Shown here one piece after another: positions 35,321-46,989 of a stretch of 64,000 nucleotides of DNA (within the stretch, counting starts at the first letter, position 1; every line of letters begins with the position of its first letter). Source of the stretch: Erodium maritimum. Taxonomy: Eukaryota; Streptophyta; Magnoliopsida; Geraniales; Geraniaceae. Made by a program: the position numbers and the translations under genes. The stretch lies in NCBI GenBank assembly GCA_963921825.1, contig OY997591.1:57266531-57330530 (forward strand). Direction: 5' to 3'. The notes beneath the pieces were generated by a model that saw only the letters and a list, made by a program, of their open reading frames with translations, did not search any database and was not told the origin of the DNA.

Positions 35321-36205
35321 TCTAGACAGTTTCGTCCTTCTTCTTCCTCCAGCTCCGATTTCACGAAAATAAACCTCAAAACCTCCATTTTTGACCTTCC
35401 CAAACCTCCAAAACAGCTCCATAAACGTCAATACCTCACTACCCATCATGGGTCTTCATCAAAACAACAAATATCCAATTTGAATCTTATCAAAAACACC
35501 TTCTTAACTCAAAAAAACAATCATCTAAGCTTCTACCCATTGCAACCCAGCCATGTTCATCCCTTTTCTCCCTAACCCATAAACTAAAATTCATTGAAAA
35601 CGAAAAAATATTGAAGATTTACCTTAGAAATTGAGACTAGAAGAGGATTAAGATGATTTTTTATGAGATTTGAGTAGGAAACTAGGTCAAGACCACTCCT
35701 TTCTTCTTCTTCAAGCTTCCATGGCCTCTCTCCTTTCCTCTCTCTCTTTAATTTCAGCCAAGCCTTAGTAAATGGGCTGAAATACTCTCTCTCTAGCCCC
35801 TTTAACCTACTTTGGAATGGACAAAAATGCCCCTTAGCTCCCTTCCTCCTCCTTGACACAAACAAGGGCAAATGGGTCTTTCTAGACCCATTTCTTCTCC
35901 TCCAAGCCACCATGGACAAGTGTCCATGTGGGGACCACCTCTAACCCAAATAAATCCAGCAAACACTTAATTAATTCACGAAGACCCAAGGTTTGACCGA
36001 TTTGACCTCAGGTTGACTTTTTCACAAAAAAGACTGTTTGAAAGGAAACGACCTAGCTAAGCTAACCATAACGAAGGCTAAGCTTTTGGGGTCCCGGAAA
36101 GGTCCCGAATGACTCCCAGAGTCATCGTTTGACTTTTCCGATAAAAAGCCAACTTTCGTTAAAATCCACCGGTTCGACCGGGATCGACTGGGGGCGGTTG
36201 TGTCT

Positions 36206-36640
36206 AAGTGAGTAACCTCTTCGGATTTGATCCGAGACGATAACCCAAATAAGTGACAGGGAGGAAGCCTAGTGAACAACTCAGTGAGTTTACTAAGTTA
36301 ACCTCCTTATCTTCAGAGAATTTAAAAGGAATTATCTGAGATTTGTCGAAATTCATTACCAGACCAAGGGAGAGATTAAACAAATTGAGTAGATATTTAA
36401 GGATCAGTGGTCCATTGAGGAAGCTTGAATGAAAAAAACCGTGTCATCTGCAAAATATAGATGATAGATAATAGGACCATTTGAAGCCATTTGAATTTCT
36501 TGTAAATTACCTGTAAAGATTGTTGCTTTGACAATTGGATTAAGGTCTTCAACCACTAAGACAAAAATAAGGGGAGACAGGACACGTCCTTGTCTAAGGC
36601 CTTTATATAATTGAAATTCTTAACAAGGGGTACCATTTAG
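36206..36640 (-). pseudogene. LINE reverse transcriptase core (inverted part, right piece)
   Basis: On the minus strand, KGLRQGRVLSPLIFVLVVEDL (about 36540-36605) and YHLYFADDTVFF (about 36434-36470) are RT motifs of plant L1-type LINEs. The catalytic FADD is intact. They are followed, after frame changes, by YLGYRLGSNPKR at 36216-36252. The thumb region continues at 9690-10003 beyond solo LTR C. Stops are present. Confidence 0.85.
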
Positions 36641-36719
36641 TACTCAAAAATCAGCACTAGCGTCTCATTGTTGGGTTGATGGGGACTAAATTTTATACTT
36701 CATAAGAAATCTAAAAGGA

Positions 36720-37419
36720 TGGGAGCTTGGATAGTTTTTTCTCTTGAGCCAATTGCTCAAAAAATTTCACTACCTTACATTTAATGAAGACAGGGTTACT
36801 TGGATTCCGGATGAGAAGGAGTTGAGTGTAAAAAAAATGTATCAAGCTTTGGATAATTCTATAGATGTGGCATTTGATTGGCCTTATTTACTATGGGCTC
36901 CTATTCTCCCTCCTAAGATTGCTACATTTGTTTGCTTATTATGTATGCAGGTTGTTCCAACAAAGTGTACTCTTGGCCAAAGGTATTTATCCAACTGACA
37001 TTTGGTGTCCTTTATGTCTTGAGGAACCAGAGGAAGTAGATCATATCTTCATAGGCTGTAGGTTCTCTTGGCTCATTTGAAATTGTTGCCAGTGGGTATC
37101 TTATGTCTGTACTGATTCCATCAAAGATTGGATCATTGGTTGGAAGCAACTAGGTCCTGTTAGGGATAAAACTCACTGGTCTATGATTGTCTCATTGGTG
37201 ATTTAGAGGATTTGGCTTAGTAGGAACAAGGCTATCTTCAACAACATTTTGGAGGAACCTCAGGCCATCCTGCAACATATCAGAATGATTCCTATCAATT
37301 ATTGTGGGCAAAGTTTAAACAAGAACATTCTTTTCCTTTTACTTCTTGGATTTCTGATCATATTTCATGCTAGTCCAGGGCCTCTTCTTGTGGTTGATTT
37401 CACTTGGGAGGTCTAAAGT
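36720..37419 (+). pseudogene. LINE ORF2 C-terminal part (zf-RVT)
   Basis: The plus-strand frame from 36744 encodes DRVTWIPDEKELSVKKMYQ and LLWAPILPPKIATFVCL. After a shift it gives DIWCPLCLEEPEEVDHIFIG with CRFSWL. This is the zinc-binding zf-RVT domain that follows the RT in LINE ORF2. It lies next to the RT core but on the opposite strand, as in a twin-primed (5'-inverted) LINE. It is cut at 37419 by solo LTR D and is broken by stops. Confidence 0.8.
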
Positions 37420-37677
37420 TGTCACGCCCCAAATCCGGGTTTGACCAGACTCGAGATGTGAACTAAAAAAATAATAATTTTAAATGAAAGTAAAGCCAAA
37501 ACAAGTCTAAAATAATAGTTTAAAACTCTGAACAACGCCACGAGTCAACAACTCGGTAAAAACTGCCAGTAAAAGAGTTTCATAACATAAAACAGTACGT
37601 CTCTAGATAAACTAGTCTAGGACCCTCGCTAGCTCCTGAGCCTCGAGTATCCAGCTAGTACAAAACCCGCTCAGGAC

Positions 37678-38818
37678 CTGAAAAACAACAAGGTGAGGGG
37701 TGAGCTTTCGCTTAGTAGGAAAAGTAGTTAAGGTTATAAGCAAGCGCTCACCACCATGGGTAACCGTCCAATTAGGGCATACTAGTACAGCACACAACTA
37801 AATCCCAACACGGAACTCGTAACCACAATCCTCCAACACAAGACTAAAACCACACTCACAAACATACTCAAACGACCAAGCAGAAACTGCAACCACGTCA
37901 CTTAACAGATCATCAACATAACGTAAACAGTAAAAACACACACACGTCCCGTACCACAGTCCCCTACTCTGCCGGCTGTCCACAGCCCGACTTTATCATA
38001 TCACACCAGAACACACAACATCGGCCTAGATATCTTCCCGGAAAATACGTCGGGGAACGATCATAATACGTCATACCGGAATCTCCATCGGCCTAGACGT
38101 CTTCCCGGAACACAATCGAGGCACGACTCCTAGAGCCAAATACGACACCAAGTGTCCAATCACAAACCGTCGGCCTAGATATCCCACATCGGAATACCCC
38201 CTCGATGTAGGTATCGTACCAGAACCATTACCCGGGGGACCGCACATACGTGGGACCACACCGTCGGCCTAGGTACTACCCTACACCGGAGTACCCCCTC
38301 GGTCGTAGGTACCATACCGGAATACAACACCTCTTGGAACACACAACAAGATAATATCACGCATCAAATGTCATAGTCCAACCACGGCTTACCAAGCCCA
38401 ACAATAATACTACAATACGCCACGTCGGTCTATCAATCACCCGACCATCACACATGTAATGATTCACATCATACCAAGCATGGCACACTTGCCTAAAGAT
38501 AATCACAACACGTTACACCGAGTAATATCACAACATGCTTCTCAACCTATTAATGCCTAAAACACATATCATGCATCTCAATCAAGAACAAGGCATTTCA
38601 AATAACACACAACCTAAGGGCTTGCCAAGGCCCGCATGCATTTCTACCAGCACAACAATCCCAAACTTACGGCTCGACATGGCACGTAAGCTATCCCTCA
38701 GTACACTCGTTCCTCACCTCCTAATCATGCAATTATAATAGTTTAAATTAAGTAAAAACAAACTATAGGCATACTAGTAACTTTCCACAATCGAACCGAA
38801 ATCCGCTACGTTCCCTAC
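37678..38818 (-). other. Intron-like module in LTR D
   Basis: Minus-strand donor-like TGAG|GTAGGGAACGT at 38818, hairpin TAAGC-GAAA-GCTCA (37701-37714, one mismatched pair), acceptor-like TTGTTTTTCAG|G ending at 37678. Confidence 0.45.
38010..38330 (-). repeat. Tandem array in LTR D
   Basis: Units of about 60-90 bp with CATCGGCCTAGATATCTTCC variants and ATACCCCCTCG(A/G)TGTAGGTA. Confidence 0.7.
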
Positions 38819-39033
38819 CTCAAGAAGAATCAACAGCTACGTCTCCTAGCTGCTGACGTCCTGGCTCGACTCCTACTCCACTTCACGATGTCCTCGTGTT
38901 TCCTCCTCCGTCGATCTCGGTCCAAAGCCTTGGGTCACAAAACAATTCTCGAATTAAAACAACTTCCAAATTGCATTAACGAGAAAAACACCAACAAAAA
39001 GCCCGAGGGTCCACACATGGCCTAAAAGGGAGG

Positions 39034-39166
39034 TCGCCCGGAATGTGACCCATTCCATGCCACTCAGAGGGCCGGAATGTGACCCATTCCATGCCACTCA
39101 GAGGGCCGGAATGTGGCCCGTTCCGTGCCACTCAGAGGGCCGGAATGAGGCCCTTTCCATGCCTCG
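39034..39166 (-). repeat. 34-bp GC-rich array in LTR D
   Basis: Four units of 34 bp beginning GAGGGCCGGAATG (plus strand) and ending TGCCACTCA. Array F has the same period and the same GAGGGCCGG start. Confidence 0.85.
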
Positions 39167-40081
39167 TTCCGTATCAGACCAGAACAGACCCTCCTTCTTC
39201 TTCCCCAACTTCGTTTTCTGCAAAAAACCTCTCAAAACCTCCATTGATGAACTTCTCAAGTTTCAAAACAGAACCCAAACCTCCAATCTTTCAATACCCT
39301 CAATGGGTCTCATCAAAACTACTCAAAACCACAACAAAACTAACATCTAAACTCCTTTTTCACTCCAAAAACATCATCCACCAATAAAGCTTCAACTCCC
39401 AACCATGGTTCTTCATTCTCTTCCAAAACCCATGGACCAAAGCTACCCAAAACGAAAAAGGAAGGAGGATTTACCTTGGAGATGGAGTGTAGAAGAAGAA
39501 TCCGATGATTTTGGTGAGGTTTGAGTAGAATCAAGCTCCAAAATCTTCCTTTTCTGTCCTTTCTTCCTCCTCAAGTCTCTAGAACTCTTCTCTTCCTTCT
39601 CTCTCTCTACAAAATCTGAAAAGAGGCACAAATGAGCTGAATTGCTCTAGGGATTTGTGCCTTTAACCTATGGTGGAAATTCCCAAACTACCCATCCTTG
39701 CTCTCACCTCTTTAAGGCATACCAATAGGGTAAATGGGTCAAAAGAAACCAATTCTTCCCTTCCAAGCAAGCATAGACACATGTCCAAGTGGGGACCACT
39801 CCTAGTTCAAATAATTCCAGCACAAAGGATTTATCGGATTTTGTTCTTCATCAGACTGCGGTTGACCGAAAAAAACTCCGGGTTGACTTTACCCAATATT
39901 ACAGTCAACGGAAAGGAAACGGCCCAACTAAACTATTTGTGATGACGGCTAAGCTTTTTGGGCCCCGGAAAGGTCCCGATTGACTTCCAGAGTCATCGGT
40001 TGACTTTTCCGACAAAAAGTCAACTCTCGCCGAAAACCTCCGGTTCGACCGGGATCGACCGGGGGCGGTTCTTACAAAAGT

Positions 40082-40560
40082 GGTACAGACGATTGTTGTT
40101 TTGCTGAGGAGAATTCGCACATGTTGTTAGTAATTGGGTTGGCATTTTTCTCTTCTTAATCCCTTTTGGTGGCAATACTGAACATTCTGGGCTGGGTGGT
40201 GGATCATTCTGTGGGTCTTGGGTCGGAGTGTTTTTGGAGATCCTTATGTTGGGTTTTGTAGTTCTCTGTGAGGTTGTGAAGGATTATGTTGGTTTTACTA
40301 TACTTTTCCAAGATAAAGTTGAGTTGTTGGTAGTGTTTTACTTTGTTTTAGGACTATTAGTTTGGTGTGTACCGTTTTGCTTACAGTACAAGCATTCGAT
40401 GGGTAGACTGATTTTTGAACTTTCCTGATTGTTAACTCCATTGAAGGTTGCGGTTGGAGTTTTTTTTTTGGTTACTTGTTGTGCAAGTTATCCATGATTA
40501 TAATTTTCATTGAGGGTAATGCTCTCCTTCTTTTTCAATAGATGGGTTTATAAAAATAAA
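40082..40560 (+). other. Tail of the split LINE (probable)
   Basis: It continues the LINE after solo LTR D. GGGTTTATAAAAATAAAA at about 40542-40560 could be its A-rich 3' end. No domain is visible and no flanking duplication was found. Confidence 0.35.
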
Positions 40561-41345
40561 ACTTGTTGATAAACTTGAAGGGGTACCATTGATCAAGGCT
40601 AATACAGTTGCTTTGAAACAAGAGATCATCCATAACCTCCACTTCATGAAAGACATTTGGGAATTAATGTCATGAAGGAAGAGCTGTGAGTATGATGACG
40701 TAAGTATTATTTAAAACGTGATTATTACAAAAACCATCGGGCTTTCATCTAATTATGTTAATAACATTAAATAGATGGGTCTCAAATTATGAAAACGGGT
40801 TTACATTTTGTGTGTTAACATGGCATAATCAAGGTTAGCAAATCAAGAAATTATATTTTTGGTTTGTTAGCAAGGATACAATGTCAATAGGTTAGAGATA
40901 GAGAAATGTCCCACAAGTTTTATACATTTATAAGGTAGACAATTTGTATAATATAAGTTAGCACATTCATGTTTATCCTAAACAAAAACAAGTATAGCAA
41001 GCACTCTAAGGAATTAGAACTATGATTAGCAAGACAAGGATATCCTACTGTCTTTGATTAATAGACATGTCACCTTCCCAAAGGTAAGCTCATCAAGCAA
41101 CGCATGTTTTTGGAACTTATTACCAAACATATATGCTTCTACACTATATTACAATTAGTTCAGCCAATAATTTACTTTATTTAAATTGCGTATCTATACA
41201 GATTATAACATATAATAATGAAAATCTACTCCTATCCCTTGTAGTCCCGGAATGTACTCAATAGAACTTGAATTTCGAGTGAGCAGTCAATTTTTTTAAT
41301 AAGAGTTTTGATGATTAAGATGACAATTTTTACATGTTTATAATG
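40561..41345. other. AT-rich DNA without a recognised gene
   Basis: No repeat class or ORF of note was seen. Possibly old host DNA between two transposon clusters. Confidence 0.4.
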
Positions 41346-41667
41346 GATAAATGTTTTTTTGATCGGCAAAGAAAATTTGAATTAAACATCTCACGAGGAA
41401 GAAGAAGAGTATACTAGTCTGACTACAGACTTCTAAATCTCTAAAAGGACGCAACCTTCATTATCGGACACAACCAACAACCAAGAAGACAACCCATTTT
41501 TTTTTATAAGCGAAAAGTTTTATTAGGCAAACGTTCTACAAGAAAAGTAAAACGATGGAAGAAAAACGATCCTAAAAGGACCTTTTCTCAAAACCGAAAC
41601 AAGCATAAGCAAACTAAAAACAAAAACAGAACCAGGAGCAAACTAAACAGGGCACCGCCCTCCTTGC

Positions 41668-44600
41668 CTACTTCCTATCTGGATTCAAGCACAGAAATCG
41701 GTTAGAAACCGAAACAGGAGTTAAATTTCCTAGAGTCACTTCCGGAATAACCTCAATCTCGTTATCCTCAAATTCCTCCTCAACCTCAACCCGCTGTGGT
41801 GATTTAAAACCTAGAGAATTGGCAACAGTCTTTTTCACAAATCGCTTGCTAAAGCTCCACGAACCATCTGTACTTTGTTTAGCAATATCAATCGTGAAAC
41901 CTCTCTCAGGACCCCATTTATCAGCCGATGTTTTGGCTCTTGTCTGGTAAAAAACAGTTGGAGGGGCTGTCTTTTTTGGCTGTCCTTTTTTTGGACGACC
42001 ACGCTTCTTTGGCACCTTTACGGGAATAATTTCTTTACTCAAAAGAATGTCTTTCCACGGACGATCTTGAAAAACTTGAGTGTCTGAAACAGAGCCCACG
42101 CCGACTATCGGACTCAGATCATTGTCAATGCGCTTATAAACGTCAAACAAGCTCGGGTCATTGACCGACTTCTTGGAACCTGATCCCAGATCAGCATATG
42201 AATCCTTGTTGACAACCTAGTCCATCCCACCTTCTTGGGCTGCCTGAGCTGATCCACCAGCATGTTAGTCTTAGTGCCCGTAGTTCAATCCTAAATGTCC
42301 AAATGTACATATCATCGTTAGCAATAAAATTAAAGCGGCTTTATATTACTTATGTGTTGGAGTAATATATCGACGTGTGCTCTGATCTATGCCCACCATG
42401 CGAATAGAACCATAGATCGAGATAGATCACACTCGATGGGTCCCTAGTCAACAAATCTTCACTAGAAGCGACTAGTATGAAAGATGGCTCTTTATGGCTT
42501 ACGTTCTGTTAGTCATTGGAATGGGATTCCGGAGTCTGATCATAGATATCATGTGGGACATGATATTGGACGACCCGCCCTGAATATGTGCCATAGATTA
42601 AGTCATGAACATATTCAGTGTTGTAGCTTGTCATGTATCCTTAGACCAAGGAGTCTTTGTGATCGTTATGTAGTCAACAACTGAGTTTGACCTGAGCCTA
42701 ACGTTGTCCGTAACAGGGCTTCCATAACGGCCAGGATTGGCTTGGGGACGGGCTACATGAGTGACACGAAAGACGACTAAGGGATTTATCCCTCATACTA
42801 AGGTATGGGAAAGATATCGGTTCTCGACCGCTTGATCGAGAGTGACTGGAAGAATAGCATGGCCATGCATATGATACTGGGTATCATATCTTCAGTCATC
42901 TCACATATCAAGGAACGATGATTGAGAATAATAAGGATGACGGCTCTATGCCTTATCTCAATCAGGATATCAGAGATAAAAGGATAATGACAAGGACGAC
43001 GGAAAGGTTAGAATCGACAGGGTCGATTCGTTATGTAGTGTCAGGCAATACTAAAGTCTCGTTAGTTGCTACTTAAATAGGATCAAGTAAAATGGGATTT
43101 TACGTTGATCTATTGACATGCATAAACCTAAGGGTCACACCGGAGGATGAAACTCATTGACACATTTATGGAGAATGGCCAAAAGGGAGTTGTCTCGGGA
43201 CATGACCAAAACTGGGTTTTGGGTCATGTGCCCGTAAGTGAATAGGACTCTACGGATCGAGACAAGGCTTGGAGTCTTGGGATTGATCGCGTCGGATAAT
43301 GTTGGACATTTCCGGTATGGAAGGCATGGAGGCGATGAGCGAATCACGGGACCTCGTTGGAAATGGCCACGGGCCATGTTCCAAGAGGCCCATGAAAGGC
43401 CCATGCAACCAAGGCCCATGGAACTAATTAATCAAGTCTTGATTAATTAGTACTAAGTAAGCAAGACAAGGATTAAGGTGTTGGTGATTCACCACCTAAC
43501 CCAATCTTGTCTTGCCATACTTTGTCCTATTTACACCTTACTTGACACCAAACTTGTCCCATGCCTTTAGTTGGACAAGTATGAGTTTTGTTATGTTTAA
43601 GTCATCTTTTTTCAACATAACAAACACAAGACAAGAATAGGAAACACATTTTCTCTCCCTCTTCCATGGCCATTTCGGGTTTGGCTAGTTTCCACCTCCA
43701 TTTTTGTGTTCTTGAGTCCTCATAGAGAAGAACTACGTGGCTTTGATTCCCATGTGGATACGTAGGCATCTTGGAGACTCAAGCCAATCATTGGTTAACC
43801 GGTGTTCTTGTTTTGGTAAGAGATAGTGCTGAATTTTTCTCTTGTGAATCCATTCTTTGTTAGTTGTTTCATGGTTTTAATCGTCTCTTGGTTTTTATTG
43901 ATTTTCCGCTGCGAGTTGGTTCATCTCCAACCCTACCTCGAGACCCAACACAGCATCCATACCTTCTCCACTGTTCAAGCCTAAAACATCCAGCCCTGGC
44001 TCTCTCACCCCTGGCCCACGCTCAAGCCCAGCATTCTTATGCGGTACCGGCCCGCGCACAGTGTCATCTTCCCGACTCTTTGCAGAGACCTGTCGTGCTC
44101 GCGTCTCTAAAACAGGAAACAATCGCGTCTCTCCCAAAGGAAATCGATTCAAACCATCGGGGATCGCGGGGACGGTGATTGCGGGCGTAGATACAGGAAG
44201 ATCGGGCGAAGAAATAAGAATTTCCATAAATTCCGTAACAGGTGATTCTGAAGATACAGACGTGATTTTCTGAGGATTCGGAAGTCCAGAAAATCTCACT
44301 CCCTGAGTCGGACTTGCAGACGCTGCGCACCCAAGCTCAGAAGCACCATTTTCCGGCGAAGCTTGTCGGGGAAGATCCGCCCCCACCGCGCCAGAAGTAA
44401 AACCCGTGATGCCCTGTTCTGCTAATAATAAAACAGGGGCACGCACATGCTGATCCGAAACTGAATCTGGCCTACCCATTGCTACCAAGAGGCTATAGTC
44501 GTTCAGTTTAAAACCATTGAGCACCTCTATCGCTTGTAAGGCCGACTCTTTGAGTTTAAACTCTACAAATCCGAAATATCGACCCTTAGGATTCGGTTTC

Positions 44601-45013
44601 CTTAGAACCTGAACTGACAGTACTTCACCGAAGACTCCCAATGAGTTCCGTACCCAGTCTGGTGATGTAGCATAAGGAAGATTGTAAATGAAAACCTTAC
44701 CTCCTTTATTCTCATCGACCACCGGTAGAGAAGGATTGGCAACAGTTCCCTCGTGCATCACCTTCTGAGCCTCAACTCCCACATGAAGTTTCGGCTGTGA
44801 GCTGAGCAACTCAACCTCATTTTCAATTCTATTCTCTGAAAAAGGCTCTGCAGAATCAACCTTCAATGGTACAGCCTGAACCTTGGCCGGGGTCGTTCGA
44901 GGTCGTGCTTTCTTGGTCACAACCTTCTTGGCCAGATCTGTCTTCACCTTTGCCTTTGCGTGTGTCTTGGTAGAAGACGGAGCAGACACCTCCTCCCCCA
45001 CAGACCGAGCCAT
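41668..45013 (-). pseudogene. RRM-domain LINE ORF1 protein, interrupted
   Basis: The chosen ATG is at 45013 (MARSVGEEVS); the upstream ATG at 45136 lies in the target duplication. Residues 16-40 are very basic. An RRM occupies about residues 106-181 with RNP2 VFIYNL (107-112) and RNP1 GRYFGFVEF (144-152), so RNA binding is likely. The reading frame is interrupted at 43950 by the copia solo LTR and resumes in the same frame at 42262. One TAG (42217-42219) is present before the C-terminal part, which has an AT-hook-like KKRGRPKKGQPKK and an acidic tail. RRM-type ORF1 proteins are known from some plant L1 elements. No CCHC knuckle is seen, which is unusual. Confidence 0.8.
42263..43950 (+). mobile_element. 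Solo LTR of the copia family
   Basis: 1688 bp from TGTTAGTCTTAG to CCCAACA, with perfect 5-bp duplication CAGCA (42258-42262 and 43951-43955). It is clearly the same family as the LTRs at 10822 and 17593 but with scattered differences, so older or from another copy. Confidence 0.92.
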
Positions 45014-46429
45014 GAATTGAACATAAGAACCATAGCTAGACACTAACACCAAACAAAAATCTGTGAAGGAAATTGGCTTCCAACTCTGAGAGAGAACCAT
45101 TGATTGAAATAAGGTTTGTGTAAGAAGACAACCCATACCGGGCTAAGAACTAATAAAAAACCTCACAGAAACTAAAGGAACAAGGCTAAGGAAGGAGCGA
45201 TAATATAGGTCTAACTACCAAATATTACAACCATGAAGAACAAAAAAAAGTCTACAACCCAAATATTACCAACATGAAGCACAAAAAACCGATTAGCGTG
45301 ATCGACTTCTCAATACTTAGCAACTGGGATGCCGAAAGTAACAGACCTAAACTCTGAAGGGAGGCTACGCAAACGAGCATTGCTTAGTGTTTACAAGGAA
45401 GACCCAATCCGGGCCTACACTGCGGATTGACTCGAAAGGAGTCCACTCTGCCGGCCCCAAAACCCACCACGGAAAATCGCAAATGGGGAGGCTTAGTCGA
45501 GCTCGAGAACACCCACCTTAGCACTGGAGGAAGATCTGAAACCTTAAAATTCCATTGCATAACCGTGCCTTACAAGCCTCACACTGCTCAATTAACTCGA
45601 TTAACAAGTTAATATGTCGATGGCCAACACACACCGACGATCCAACATGAGAGTTAGGCAAATCCGACCCCACATCTCCACCGATTAAGAAGAGGAGTCG
45701 GATGACTCCTAAATGAGACAAGAAAAGCAATAGGCAAACATGAAAATAGAAAAGATGACCCATAAATCAGTTATGCGAAAATGCTCCTTACCCAGGTTCA
45801 GACCTAAACCGAGAAACAGCACCCCGAACCAGCAAAAGTACTCCAAATGTCAAGAGAACTCCGACCCGACAGCGGAGAACACCGCGCTGAGGCCAACACC
45901 TGCAGCAGCCACACCAGAAAGTCTCTACTGCATCCCTACGATCTACGAACCGAAGCTAAGAAGCGCATCCCACATGGCGAGGAAGAGCTGTCGAGACACA
46001 CCGGTGATCTGAGCAGGAGGAGAACGAACTGGAAAAGGGCGGTCCCTGAAAACCGGGGACGACTGAATCTCAATAAGGCCACGGATTTCCTTGTCACCGT
46101 CACTAGAAAAACCTGCCCACCCGAGCACACCCAACCGGTGAAGAGAATCTGGCAAGACTGGGCGTCGGCTGCAGGGCAGCTAAGATACTTCTTCGAGCAG
46201 ATCTGAACCCAGCCCACCACGAACTGGTGGCTGTCGGCCGACCGACCTTAACATACCGGAGATAAATGTTGACATGGTAGGTTAATGAGAAAACTATTGC
46301 TTTCCTAACGATTGCTTGCTGATCGTGCACTATCTCCAATAGAGATTTGTGCCCGCATCCCCGTTTTACCTGTTGTGCAGCAACCACCAAGGGACGACAA
46401 TCTACCTCCTATTTCGATGATCTTATGCC

Positions 46430-46900
46430 AAAACATATGGAGAAGATATGGTCAGCTCTTTGTTACTTCTGAGGGACTCACTTTCTAGACATTGTCAAGT
46501 CTGTATGGTTACAACATGAGGCTCAGATTACCAAAGCACAAGTCTACTAATATGATTCTAAGCTATATCGAATGCTAAGAATGCTTGGTTTTGGGGCTTG
46601 ATACCCCCCGAGCATTGGGGTTGAAGTGGTCGCAAGAGGAAATATCCTCACATGGCGCACATACAATATTGATAGCCTATTCACCCCATTAATCACTCTG
46701 GCGGTTACTACAGCGTTTGTTCGATGGACTCCTATTCCCGCCGGGTATATTTCTATCAATGTGGATGGGCAATATTTTGGGATACCCAACAGTCCAGATC
46801 GGCCATCATCTGTCATTCGGATACCGACCAGATCATGGAGCCTTGGAATAGGGTTATTGACATTTTTTTGAAGAGGCAAAAACATATTAATAATATATCT
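46430..46900 (+). pseudogene. LINE C-terminal region with RNase H start
   Basis: The frame 46626-46871 contains VRWTPIPAGYISINVDGQYFG and SVIRIPTRSW, the start of the RNase H-like (RVT_3) domain found after zf-RVT in plant LINEs. The first catalytic Asp (INVDG) is kept. The domain is interrupted by a retroposon and seems to resume at about 48230. Upstream to 46269 the sequence may belong to the same LINE but is not clearly coding. Confidence 0.6.
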
Positions 46901-46989
46901 AAATTCTGAGATAAAATAAAAAGGAAGAGGAACACACCATCCCTACCAAACAAGAGCTCCCTCAAAAATAGGGACTCAAAACCAATGAG

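Larger units (their letters stand above)
10004..36205 (-). mobile_element. Gypsy-type solo LTR C, split by solo LTR A
   Basis: The LTR runs on the minus strand. Its 3' end is at the left (plus strand TGTCACGCCCC at 10004). Its 5' end is at about 36205, where the usual GGGGCGGTTCTTACA is altered to GGGGCGGTTGTGTCT. Only 10004-10786 and about 34353-36205 belong to it (about 2.64 kb, as in D). The rest is nested A. The flanking 5-mers (ATTTG and AAGTG) no longer match well, which fits an old insertion. It interrupts the LINE RT between the SNPKR and ILQKFKK segments. Confidence 0.8.
37420..40076 (-). mobile_element. Gypsy-type solo LTR D
   Basis: Perfect 5-bp duplication AAAGT (37415-37419 and 40077-40081). 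Plus-strand ends are TGTCACGCCCC and GGCGGTTCTTACA. It is 2657 bp with no coding part. Confidence 0.9.
41498..45121 (-). mobile_element. LINE H: single-ORF (RRM) retroposon, holding a solo copia LTR
   Basis: Perfect 15-bp duplication AAGAAGACAACCCAT (41483-41497 and 45122-45136). On the minus strand it ends CTTTTCGCTTAT plus an A run. Without the copia LTR it is about 1.93 kb: a short 5' leader, one RRM-containing ORF, and a 3' region of about 170 bp. No endonuclease or RT is present. The ORF begins about 110 nt from the 5' end, so the 5' end may be complete. Confidence 0.8.
41354..46260 (-). mobile_element. LINE-tailed retroposon I, split by LINE H
   Basis: Direct repeat GATAAATG flanks it (41346-41353 and 46261-46268). 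On the minus strand it ends TTTCTTTGCCGATCAAAAAAAC at 41354-41376, a LINE-like 3' end. Its own sequence, about 141 bp plus 1.12 kb (45137-46260), shows no convincing ORF. It is a short non-coding LINE derivative, or the 3' untranslated end of a truncated LINE. Confidence 0.6.

Noticed and set aside
43895..43950. C-terminal end of the 413-aa RRM ORF
   Set aside because: The last residues come from the copia LTR; the real ORF continues beyond the LTR at 42262.
45014..45136. Upstream ATG giving 41 extra N-terminal residues to the RRM protein
   Set aside because: That ATG lies in the target-site duplication, outside LINE H, so it belongs to the insertion site rather than the element.
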